A DNA stretch of 12,196 bases from positions 1 to 12,196 of the forward strand of contig DSBO01000069.1 of NCBI GenBank assembly GCA_011046015.1, written 5' to 3'. The translations under genes were made by a program, and so were the position numbers. Under the pieces are notes generated by a model. The model was not told where the DNA came from, made no database searches, and saw only the letters and a program-made list of their open reading frames with translations. The DNA is from Thioalkalivibrio sp. (GTDB taxonomy: Bacteria; Pseudomonadota; Gammaproteobacteria; SpSt-1174). Below, piece by piece: positions 6,430-12,196 of this stretch. Positions within the stretch are counted from its first letter, which is position 1; every line of letters starts with the position of its first letter.

Positions 6430-7184
6430 TACGCATTCTCTCCTGTCAGGATGGCATTCCAGTCATAACTGGCATCGATATTTTCCAGTCGACGATCGGT
6501 GGCGTCGACCCTGATCCCGAGCTTGCGGGGCTGGAAACCGGCCGGCAGCATGAGGGTTCCCTCGATGCTCTGGAAGTACTTGAACGAGAAGTTCAGCTCC
6601 TTCGCGCCCGGATCCATCTCCGCCAGCTTCAGGGTTCGCGGCTGGCCATCGGCGATGCCGGTCACCTCCATGGCCACGGTGCCGCGCGCCACGCGGTTGT
6701 TTCCCCGCACCAGCGTCAGCACCAGCTTGTAGTGATATTGGCCCTCAGAGTCGCCTCGCTCCAGCTCGAAACGCTGGACATGCAGCCCCGGCTCCATCTT
6801 CGACGGCGAGACGATACTCCGGTAGAACGCAAGCTCCTCCCGAAGTTCCAGCATCTCCGTCTCCATCGCGGTCAATGCGGTCGACACCTGGGTGGTGGCC
6901 TCCGCCTCGATGTCGCGCGTGCGCTCGAGCCGGGCGACCTGCTGCGTCAGCTGCAGATTCAGCCCCTCCAGGTAATCCACCCGCTCCCTGAGGATCGACA
7001 GGCGCTCGTCCGCGCCGCGCGCGTCATACCCGCTTTTCAGGTAGCCGTACTGGTATAGCCCCCAGCCGCCGCCCGCCACCAGCGCCAGCAGCACCAGCGA
7101 CTTGAGCCGCTTTTTCAGCGGGTCGTGGTGATGCAGCCGGTACCCCGGGCCTTCGTGTCGCTTGAACAGGTCGAACAGGCTCAT
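6429..7184 (-). CDS. Single-pass membrane protein with coiled coil (DUF6776-like)
   Basis: Function unknown. The 251-residue product begins with a basic cytoplasmic stretch containing HHH (18–20) and KKRLK, then one membrane helix (about 29–49). A coiled coil follows (about 58–118; heptad Leu/Ile/Val rich in Glu and Arg), then a beta-rich C-terminal domain (about 125–245). The positive N-terminus predicts N-in topology with the coiled coil and C-terminal domain in the periplasm. It resembles the uncharacterised protein encoded beside argC in Pseudomonas, which I believe belongs to DUF6776. It starts 14 nt after argC stops, and its stop overlaps the bactofilin start, so it is the middle gene of an operon. 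GGAG lies very close (2 nt) to the ATG, so initiation may rely on coupling with argC. Confidence 0.8.
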   Translation of the reverse strand: MSLFDLFKRHEGPGYRLHHHDPLKKRLKSLVLLALVAGGGWGLYQYGYLKSGYDARGADERLSILRERVDYLEGLNLQLTQQVARLERTRDIEAEATTQVSTALTAMETEMLELREELAFYRSIVSPSKMEPGLHVQRFELERGDSEGQYHYKLVLTLVRGNNRVARGTVAMEVTGIADGQPRTLKLAEMDPGAKELNFSFKYFQSIEGTLMLPAGFQPRKLGIRVDATDRRLENIDASYDWNAILTGENA

Positions 7185-7198
7185 CGCTCCATCCCGGA

Positions 7199-8227
7199 TC
7201 AGGGCAGCAGGGCCGGCGTGTCGAGCCCGAGCGCCTCGTCCAGGCCGAACATCAGGTTCAGGTTGTGGACGGCCTGACCGGCTGCGCCCTTGACGAGGTT
7301 GTCGATCACCGACAGCACGACCACGGTGTCGCCACCCTGCGGCCGGTGGACGGCGATCCGGCAGGTGTTCACCCCGCGCACCGTGCGAGTCTCCGGATGG
7401 CTGCCCGCCGGCAGCACGTCGACGAAGGGCTCGGCCGCGTACCGCTGTTCGAACAGGGCCTGCAGGTCGGCCTCGCCGGCCACGGTCGTGTACAGCGTGG
7501 CGTGGATGCCGCGGACCATCGGCACCAGGTGGGGCACGAAGGTGAGCCCCACGGTCTCGCCGGCCACGGCGGAAAGGGTCTGGCGGATCTCGGGCAGGTG
7601 GCGGTGCCCCGCGACTCCGTAGGCCTTGAAGTTCTCATCCGCCTCGGAAAACAGCGTGCCGACCTGGGCCTTGCGCCCGGCGCCACTCACGCCGGACTTG
7701 GCATCGGCGATCAAGGCGCCGCGCGCGGCCAGTCCGCTCTCGATCAGCGGCAGGAAGCCAAGTGTCACCGCCGTGGGGTAACAGCCCGGATTGGCCACCA
7801 CGCGGGCGCTGCGAATGGCCTCGCGATTGATCTCCGGCAGGCCGTAGACGGCCTCGGCCAGCAGCTCCGGGCAGGCGTGCTCCATGCCGTACCATTGCGT
7901 CCACTCGCCCGCGTCCCGGATGCGGAAGTCGGCGGCGAGGTCGATGACCCGCACCCCGGCCTCGACCAGCGCCGGCACGCTCTGCATGGCGGTGCCGTTG
8001 GGCGTGGCGAAGAATACGAGGTCACACTCGGTCAGCGGGGCGGCATCGGGCTCGACGAACTGGAGGTCCAGAAAACCGCGCAGGTTCGGGAACATGGCGT
8101 CCACCCGCGTGCCGGCCTCGCCGCGCGATGTGACGCACAGCACCTCGACCTGAGGGTGACGCACCAGCAGGCGCAGCAGCTCAACACCGGTGTAGCCCGT
8201 TGCCCCGACGACGCCGACCTTGATCAC
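7199..8227 (-). CDS. argC: N-acetyl-gamma-glutamyl-phosphate reductase
   Basis: Cytoplasmic NADPH-dependent enzyme of arginine biosynthesis that reduces N-acetylglutamyl phosphate to N-acetylglutamate semialdehyde. The 342-residue protein has the nucleotide-binding GATGYTG motif (8–14), the FFATPNG segment (72–78), LAADFR (97–102) and the catalytic cysteine C149 in NPGCYPTA. The later 'GHRHLPEI' motif contains the conserved histidine of the active site. The GTG at 8227 (protein starting MIKVGVVG) is preferred over an in-frame TTG two codons upstream, because GAGGTGG is 6 nt before the GTG but abuts the TTG, and because ArgC proteins usually begin this way. It heads the operon argC–coiled-coil gene–bactofilin. 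No clear ArgR box is visible. Confidence 0.97.
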   Translation of the reverse strand: MIKVGVVGATGYTGVELLRLLVRHPQVEVLCVTSRGEAGTRVDAMFPNLRGFLDLQFVEPDAAPLTECDLVFFATPNGTAMQSVPALVEAGVRVIDLAADFRIRDAGEWTQWYGMEHACPELLAEAVYGLPEINREAIRSARVVANPGCYPTAVTLGFLPLIESGLAARGALIADAKSGVSGAGRKAQVGTLFSEADENFKAYGVAGHRHLPEIRQTLSAVAGETVGLTFVPHLVPMVRGIHATLYTTVAGEADLQALFEQRYAAEPFVDVLPAGSHPETRTVRGVNTCRIAVHRPQGGDTVVVLSVIDNLVKGAAGQAVHNLNLMFGLDEALGLDTPALLP

Positions 8228-8233
8228 CCTCAA

Positions 8234-8240
8234 CCACCTC
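8234..8240 (-). promoter_or_regulatory. Ribosome binding site that decides the argC start
   Basis: GAGGTGG on the minus strand (8240–8234) is 6 nt upstream of the GTG at 8227 and directly abuts the alternative TTG at 8233, supporting the shorter protein. Confidence 0.6.
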
Positions 8241-8265
8241 TTCTGCTGCCTGAAAAATGCCGCTA

Positions 8266-8292
8266 ATCATAACGTTTATAAGGATTTGACGA
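8266..8292 (-). promoter_or_regulatory. Candidate argC promoter
   Basis: On the minus strand TATGAT (8271–8266, five of six matches) is a good -10 in the only AT-rich stretch of this intergenic region. The best -35 is TCGTCA (8292–8287) with a short 15-bp spacer. An overlapping TATAAA just upstream is an alternative -10. Location is convincing; exact elements are not. Confidence 0.4.
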
Positions 8293-8375
8293 AACGGCAC
8301 GGTATCACAACCCGGGCAGGATGATGAAAAAGGGGCGTCCGGCCCATGCCCCGCCGGCTCCCGGACGATCCCGCT

Positions 8376-8389
8376 GCTTTTCGAAAAGC
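8376..8389. repeat. Perfect 14-bp palindrome upstream of the CLC gene
   Basis: GCTTTTCGAAAAGC is a perfect inverted repeat in the argC–CLC intergenic region, ending 11 bp before the putative CLC -35. Its size and symmetry suit a dimeric regulator's operator. It has no T-tract and no gene ends here, so it is not a terminator. I do not recognise the regulator. Confidence 0.5.
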
Positions 8390-8400
8390 GGCCAGATGTC

Positions 8401-8429
8401 CTGCCAGCGGGCGCCGGCTTTGGCATAAT
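8401..8429 (+). promoter_or_regulatory. Probable CLC gene promoter (extended -10)
   Basis: CTGCCA (8401–8406) and CATAAT (8424–8429) are 17 bp apart, and TGG precedes the -10, giving an extended -10 pattern. The predicted start is near 8436, which coincides with an in-frame ATG. If right, the ATG at 8436 would be leaderless and translation more likely starts at 8487. Confidence 0.45.
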
Positions 8430-8477
8430 GCCTCCATGTCGCGCCACAGCCGCTTCCCGTCCGGCCGCCGCCAACTC

Positions 8478-8481
8478 GAGG
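8478..8481 (+). promoter_or_regulatory. Ribosome binding site that decides the CLC start
   Basis: GAGG at 8478–8481 lies 5 nt before the ATG at 8487. The upstream in-frame ATGs at 8346 and 8436 have no such site. Confidence 0.5.
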
Positions 8482-8486
8482 TGGCG

Positions 8487-10193
8487 ATGGAGAACCTGCG
8501 CCTGCATCTCTCCCGTCCCGACGCCCTCCTGCAGCTCTCGGTGCTCGGCGCGCTGACGGGGGTCCTGGCAGGCGGCGTGATCGTCGCCTTTCGGCTGGCC
8601 ATCGAGTCGACCCAGGCAGGCTTCCTGCCCGGCGGGGACATCGAGGCCTACGAGGGACTGCCACTGTGGGCGCGCTTCGCCCTGCCGGTAGCCGGCGGCG
8701 TGGCCATCGGGATCCTGTTCAAGCTGACCGCCAGAGGGCGTCACGTGGTGGGCATTGTCCACGTCATGGAGCGACTGGCCTATCACCAGGGCTACCTGTC
8801 CCTGCGGGGGCTGCTGCTGCAGTTCGCGGGCGGCGCCCTCGCCATCATCAGCGGCCAGTCCGTGGGCCGCGAGGGCCCGGGGGTGCACCTCGGGGCCGCC
8901 AGCGGCAGCCTGCTCGGCCAGCGGCTGGGCCTGCCCAACAACACCCTGCGCACGCTGGTCGGCTGCGGCACCGCCGCCTCCATCGCCGCCTCCTTCAACA
9001 CGCCGCTGGCCGGGGTGGTCTTCGCCCTGGAGGTGGTGATGATGGACTACTCGCTGGCCAGCTTCATGCCGGTCATCCTCTCGGCGGTGGCCGCCACCTC
9101 GGTCTCGGTGGCCGTGTTCGGTTCCGAGCCGGTGTTCAACATCCCCATGCAGGAGATCAACTCCCTGCTGGAGCTGCCCTACATCCTCCTGCTGGGCGTG
9201 GTCATCGGCGGTTTTTCGTCGGGATTCATCCAGCTCACGCGCCGCACCGCGGACTACTTTCGCGAGCGCGACTTCCTGCTTCGCACCACCCTGGCCGGGA
9301 CCATCGTGGGCCTGTGCGCGCTGGCCTTTCCCCAGGTGATGGGCATCGGCTACGACAGCGTCAACGCCGCACTGCTGGGCGAGCTGGGGCTTGGCGTCCT
9401 GTTCGGCGTGGCCGTGTTCAAGCTGCTGGCCACGTCCTCGGCGGTCGCGCTGGGCATCCCCGGCGGCCTGATTGGCCCGACTCTGATCATCGGCGCCATG
9501 CTGGGCGGCTTTCTCGGTGTAATCGCCACCCTCATCTCCCCCGAGTACTCGTCCGGCGTGGGCTTTTACGCCCTGCTCGGACTCGGCGCCATGATGGGAG
9601 CCACCCTGCAGGCACCGCTGGCGGCGCTCACCGCCATGATGGAACTCACCGGGCACCCCGGCATCATCTTCCCCGGCATGCTGGCCATCGTCACGGCCAG
9701 CCTCACCAGCTCGGAGCTGTTTCGCACACCCTCGGTTTTCCGGACCCTGCTGCGCGCCCGCGGCCTGGATTACCGCAACGACCCGGTGATGGCGGCGCTG
9801 CGTCGCATCGGTGTGGCCAGCGTGATGGACCGCAGCTTCGTGCGCGCCGCCCGCGTAATCCCGCGCGCGGACATTGCCGAGCTGCTGGCCAGCGAGCCGC
9901 GCTGGGTCCTGGTGGACGACGACGACCATCGCCCCGTCGCCCTGCTGCCGGCGGTCGACCTGTTACGGGCCCGGGAGGAAGATGAACGCGCGGAGCTGGA
10001 CCTGCTCAAGATCCCGGCCGAACGCCGGCAGGTGGCGGGCATCTACCGCGAGGCCGACATGGAGCAGGCCCGTCACCAGCTGGTCGAGAGCCATGTCGAA
10101 GCCCTGTACGTCGAGCGCCACATCGCGCCCGGGATCGCGCGCATCTTCGGCGTGCTCACCCGCGAGCAGGTGGAGGCCGCCTACCGGCTGTGA
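8487..10193 (+). CDS. CLC-family chloride channel/transporter with C-terminal CBS-like domains
   Basis: Inner-membrane anion channel or H+/anion exchanger, homodimeric in this family. The 568-residue product has about ten or more hydrophobic segments (residues ~15–420) followed by a soluble C-terminal part (~430–568) resembling a CBS pair, a regulatory module that often binds adenine nucleotides. The gating glutamate is kept in GREGP (E129; E148 in CLC-ec1). The GSGIP motif is replaced by VVGIV, the position of the internal proton glutamate (E203 in CLC-ec1) is V183 in FALEVV, and the central-tyrosine region reads GHPGIIFP. These differ from classic ClcA and look channel-like. ATG 8487 is chosen for its GAGG; 8436 (17 residues longer) is possible. 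Divergent from argC. Confidence 0.88.
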   Translation: MENLRLHLSRPDALLQLSVLGALTGVLAGGVIVAFRLAIESTQAGFLPGGDIEAYEGLPLWARFALPVAGGVAIGILFKLTARGRHVVGIVHVMERLAYHQGYLSLRGLLLQFAGGALAIISGQSVGREGPGVHLGAASGSLLGQRLGLPNNTLRTLVGCGTAASIAASFNTPLAGVVFALEVVMMDYSLASFMPVILSAVAATSVSVAVFGSEPVFNIPMQEINSLLELPYILLLGVVIGGFSSGFIQLTRRTADYFRERDFLLRTTLAGTIVGLCALAFPQVMGIGYDSVNAALLGELGLGVLFGVAVFKLLATSSAVALGIPGGLIGPTLIIGAMLGGFLGVIATLISPEYSSGVGFYALLGLGAMMGATLQAPLAALTAMMELTGHPGIIFPGMLAIVTASLTSSELFRTPSVFRTLLRARGLDYRNDPVMAALRRIGVASVMDRSFVRAARVIPRADIAELLASEPRWVLVDDDDHRPVALLPAVDLLRAREEDERAELDLLKIPAERRQVAGIYREADMEQARHQLVESHVEALYVERHIAPGIARIFGVLTREQVEAAYRL

Positions 10194-10219
10194 ATCTTGC
10201 CCGGCGCGCGCGGTCACAT

Positions 10220-10247
10220 TTGCATGCCCGGGGAATCGGGCTAGACT
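10220..10247 (+). promoter_or_regulatory. Candidate promoter of the thioredoxin–hemJ operon
   Basis: TTGCAT (10220–10225) and TAGACT (10242–10247) are 16 bp apart, with an inverted repeat GCCCG/CGGGC filling the spacer. The predicted start near 10254 gives a leader of about 26 nt. Moderate match only. Confidence 0.4.
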
Positions 10248-10279
10248 GCACCGACTCACCACCACGGCTGAAGAACAAC

Positions 10280-10795
10280 ATGAAAACCAAGGACATACTC
10301 ATCGGTCTTTTCGCCCTGCTGCTGATCGGCGGCGGCATCGGGCTCTTTCTGACCTCCGAACCCGGGCTCGCGCCGGCCCCGAAGGTCACGCTGCAAACGC
10401 TGGAAGGCGATACCGTCGTACTGGAAGACCTGCAGGGCCAGCCCGTGCTGCTTACCTTCTGGGCCACCACCTGTCCGGGCTGCGTGAAGGAGATGCCGCA
10501 CCTGGTGGAACTCTACGAGCGCTACCACGCGCAGGGCCTGGAGGTGATCGGCGTGGCGATGGCGTATGACCCGCCGAACCAGGTCCTGGCCATGCGCAAC
10601 CAGCGGCAGCTGCCCTACACCATCGCGCTGGATCTCGACTCCTCGGCCGCCAGGGCCTTCGGTGACGTGCGCCTGACCCCCACCACCTTCCTCATCGATA
10701 CCCGCGGGCGCATCATCTACAAGAAGCTCGGCGAGTTCGACATGGACCGCATCGAGAACAGCATTCGTGACATGCTCGGGGAGAAAGCGGCATGA
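10280..10795 (+). CDS. TlpA/ResA-like membrane-anchored thioredoxin
   Basis: Predicted thiol-disulfide oxidoreductase tethered to the inner membrane and facing the periplasm. The 171-residue protein has one N-terminal membrane helix (about 6–24) and then an AhpC/TSA–Redoxin type thioredoxin fold. The active site is WATTCPGC with C65 and C68, and the cis-proline loop is LTPTTFLID. Related proteins (ResA, TlpA, CcmG) reduce apocytochrome c or other exported thiols; the CPGC sequence does not identify the substrate. The ATG at 10280 is chosen because a long hydrophobic anchor follows at once; the frame is open 30 codons further but overlaps the CLC gene end. Its ribosome binding site is poor. 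The stop overlaps the hemJ start by 4 nt (ATGA), so the two are translationally coupled. Confidence 0.87.
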   Translation: MKTKDILIGLFALLLIGGGIGLFLTSEPGLAPAPKVTLQTLEGDTVVLEDLQGQPVLLTFWATTCPGCVKEMPHLVELYERYHAQGLEVIGVAMAYDPPNQVLAMRNQRQLPYTIALDLDSSAARAFGDVRLTPTTFLIDTRGRIIYKKLGEFDMDRIENSIRDMLGEKAA

Positions 10796-11298
10796 GCTTC
10801 CTGGTGATCAAGGCCGTCCACGTCATCTTCATGGTGACCTGGTTCGCCGGCCTCTTCTATCTCCCGCGCCTGTTCGTCTACCACGCCATGTGCAACGACA
10901 TACCGGGCAGGGAACGCTTCAAGGTCATGGAGCGCAAGCTGTTCTGGGGCATCATGACCCCGGGCGCCATCATCACCATCGTGCTCGGCCTGTGGATGAT
11001 CGGCATGAACCCCGCCGCCTACGCTGCGGGCTGGATGCACCTCAAGCTCCTGCTGGTGGTCCTGCTCATCGCCTACCACATCTGGTGCGGCGTGCTGCTG
11101 ATGTACTTTCGCGACGACCGCAACCGCCACGGCCACCAGTGGTACCGCTGGTTCAACGAGATTCCGGTGTTCATGCTGGTAGGGATCGTGCTGGCGGTGG
11201 TCACCAGGGCCGTCATGCCGGCCGTCATCGGCATGGCGATCCTGCTGGCGATCTTCGTGGTATTTGCGGGCATGGGGATGATGAAGGGTCGCCGCTAA
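10792..11298 (+). CDS. hemJ: HemJ-type protoporphyrinogen IX oxidase (CopD-like membrane protein)
   Basis: Inner-membrane enzyme that oxidises protoporphyrinogen IX to protoporphyrin IX in heme synthesis, used by bacteria lacking HemG and HemY. The 168-residue product contains the family's conserved blocks: VTWFAGLFYLPRLFVYHA (15–32), ERFKVMERKL (41–50), GIMTPGA (53–59), WMHLKL (81–86), AYHIWCG (94–100) and WYRWFNEIP (117–125), with H10 and K85 among the invariant residues. Membrane helices fall at about 4–24, 54–72, 82–104 and 124–140. A fifth helix (about 143–163) lies beyond the usual family end, as HemJ proteins are commonly ~140–150 residues. GGGGAG lies 8 nt before the ATG. Overlap with the thioredoxin gene indicates an operon. 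It converges on ptsP. Confidence 0.88.
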   Translation: MSFLVIKAVHVIFMVTWFAGLFYLPRLFVYHAMCNDIPGRERFKVMERKLFWGIMTPGAIITIVLGLWMIGMNPAAYAAGWMHLKLLLVVLLIAYHIWCGVLLMYFRDDRNRHGHQWYRWFNEIPVFMLVGIVLAVVTRAVMPAVIGMAILLAIFVVFAGMGMMKGRR

Positions 11299-11305
11299 GG
11301 CGACC
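11287..11305. repeat. Hairpin spanning the hemJ stop codon
   Basis: GGTCGCC (11287–11293) and GGCGACC (11299–11305) form a perfect 7-bp stem whose 5-nt loop holds the TAA stop of hemJ. It lies in the short gap between convergent hemJ and ptsP. There is no T-tract on either strand, so it is not a standard intrinsic terminator; it may stabilise the 3' end. Confidence 0.5.
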
Positions 11306-11323
11306 GCGATACGCCTCACGGCA

Positions 11324-12196
11324 TCAGATCTTCCCCGCCCGCACCAGCCCGCCCAGGCCGGCCTCGACCAGGGCGCCGTTGAGCATGGCGCGGATGGCGC
11401 CCGGGTCCTCCATCTGCAGGGCCTGGTCCAGCAGCTCACGCGCCCGCGCCCGTTCGAAGGAACGCACCACCCATTTCACCCGCGGCATGCTGGCCACCGA
11501 CACGCTCAGGCTGTCCACGCCCATTCCCAGCAGCAGCAGCACGGCCTCGGGGTCGGCGGCCATCTCACCGCAGACGCTGATCGGCTTGCCGGCGACGCGG
11601 GAGGCGCCCACCACCTGCACCAGCGCCCGCAGCACGGCCGGGTGCAGGTGATGGTAGAGGTCGGCGACGCGGGCATTGTTGCGGTCCACTGCCAGCAGGT
11701 ATTGCACCAGGTCGTTGGTGCCGATGCTGAGGAAATCGACGCGCCGGGCCAGCATGTCGGCGATGTAGATGGCCGAGGGCACCTCGATCATGACGCCGAC
11801 CTTGGGCATCTCGACCATCACCCCGTCGTCCAGCAGCTCCTGGCGGGCGCGATCCAGCAGCGCCTGCGATTCCACCAGCTCGCTCAGCGAGGAGATCATG
11901 GGCAGCAGGATCTGCAGGTTGTTGAAGCCCTGGCTCGCGCGCATCATCGCGCGCACCTGGGTGAGGAAGATCTCGGGATGGTCCAGGGTAATGCGGATAC
12001 CGCGCCAGCCGAGGAAGGGGTTGTCTTCCTGCACGGGAAAGTACGACAGGGCCTTGTCGCCGCCGACGTCCAGGGTGCGCAGAGTCACAGGGCGTGGCGC
12101 GAAGGCCTCGAGCACCGTGCGGTAGATGCCGAACTGCTCCTCCTCGCCCGGGAAGCGCTCGCGCAGCATGAAGGGCACCTCGGTGCGGTACAGGCC
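11324..12196 (-). CDS. ptsP: PTS-Ntr enzyme I (PtsP), C-terminal part, cut by the window edge
   Basis: Phosphoenolpyruvate-protein phosphotransferase that starts the nitrogen-related PTS cascade (PtsP to NPr to EIIA-Ntr), a regulatory rather than sugar-transporting chain. The visible 290 residues are the PEP-binding TIM-barrel domain: TLRTLDVGGDK, NPFLGWRGIR, MIEVPSA, DFLSIGTNDL and the catalytic cysteine in SVCGEMA. It ends in GLGGLVRAG, like E. coli PtsP, and the sequence follows PtsP more closely than sugar-PTS enzyme I. The N-terminal GAF domain, the swivelling domain and the phosphorylated histidine lie beyond position 12196, so the GAF domain that would confirm PtsP is not seen. The frame is open to the window edge. 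It converges on hemJ with 25 nt between. Confidence 0.9.
   Translation of the reverse strand, partial: GLYRTEVPFMLRERFPGEEEQFGIYRTVLEAFAPRPVTLRTLDVGGDKALSYFPVQEDNPFLGWRGIRITLDHPEIFLTQVRAMMRASQGFNNLQILLPMISSLSELVESQALLDRARQELLDDGVMVEMPKVGVMIEVPSAIYIADMLARRVDFLSIGTNDLVQYLLAVDRNNARVADLYHHLHPAVLRALVQVVGASRVAGKPISVCGEMAADPEAVLLLLGMGVDSLSVSVASMPRVKWVVRSFERARARELLDQALQMEDPGAIRAMLNGALVEAGLGGLVRAGKI

Noticed and set aside
8228..8300. Possible ArgR operator upstream of argC
   Set aside because: No pair of TGAAT/ATTCA-like half-sites at the required spacing; the AT-rich stretch is better explained by a promoter -10.
8181..9929. A 582-codon minus-strand open frame opposite the CLC gene
   Set aside because: Longest antisense frame in the window, but the product is Gln/His/Gly/Asp-rich low-complexity sequence, the expected complement of membrane-helix codons, and it runs over the argC promoter region.
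10226..10241. Inverted repeat GCCCG/CGGGC after the CLC gene, considered as a terminator
   Set aside because: Only a 5-bp stem with no T-tract, and it coincides with the spacer of the putative thioredoxin promoter.
1..12196. Mobile elements, CRISPR arrays, phage or defence genes
   Set aside because: No transposase, integrase, direct-repeat array, tRNA-adjacent attachment site or toxin/restriction motif is seen; gene content and composition are uniformly core-like.

Overview
This high-GC window looks like core chromosome from a gammaproteobacterium. A sulfide:quinone oxidoreductase suggests a sulfur-oxidising lineage, for example a Chromatiales/Ectothiorhodospiraceae-like organism; this is inferred from gene content and protein resemblance, not a phylogeny. 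The order rrn – tyrS – M23 peptidase – anmK – erpA – bactofilin – coiled-coil membrane protein – argC matches, from memory, a block in Pseudomonas (tyrZ beside a 16S rRNA gene, down to argC).

Left part (1–2970). The minus strand carries tyrS, and right after its stop codon comes a textbook rRNA-operon control region (UP-like tract, P1, possible P2, boxB and boxA). The 16S gene should lie just beyond the left edge. Divergent from tyrS, a mepM-type peptidoglycan endopeptidase is followed 4 nt later by anmK, so wall cleavage and recycling of anhydro-MurNAc are probably co-transcribed.

Middle part (4100–8230). A type I sulfide:quinone oxidoreductase gene with its own probable promoter sits between anmK and erpA. 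It converges on erpA across a symmetrical terminator hairpin. On the minus strand, argC, a membrane-anchored coiled-coil protein and a bactofilin form a tight operon. erpA follows, with its own promoter overlapped by an IscR type-1-like operator, which would couple Fe-S carrier supply to cellular Fe-S status.

Right part (8230–12196). A CLC-family chloride channel/transporter with C-terminal CBS-like domains is divergent from argC. A TlpA/ResA-like membrane-anchored thioredoxin overlaps a HemJ-type protoporphyrinogen oxidase by 4 nt. The 3' part of ptsP (PTS-Ntr enzyme I) enters convergently from the right edge.

I see no CRISPR array, insertion sequence, phage gene or recognisable defence system. 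The less ordinary points are the rrn and IscR control regions, the bactofilin/coiled-coil pair, the sqr insertion, a CLC protein with channel-like substitutions, and a HemJ with an extra C-terminal membrane segment.
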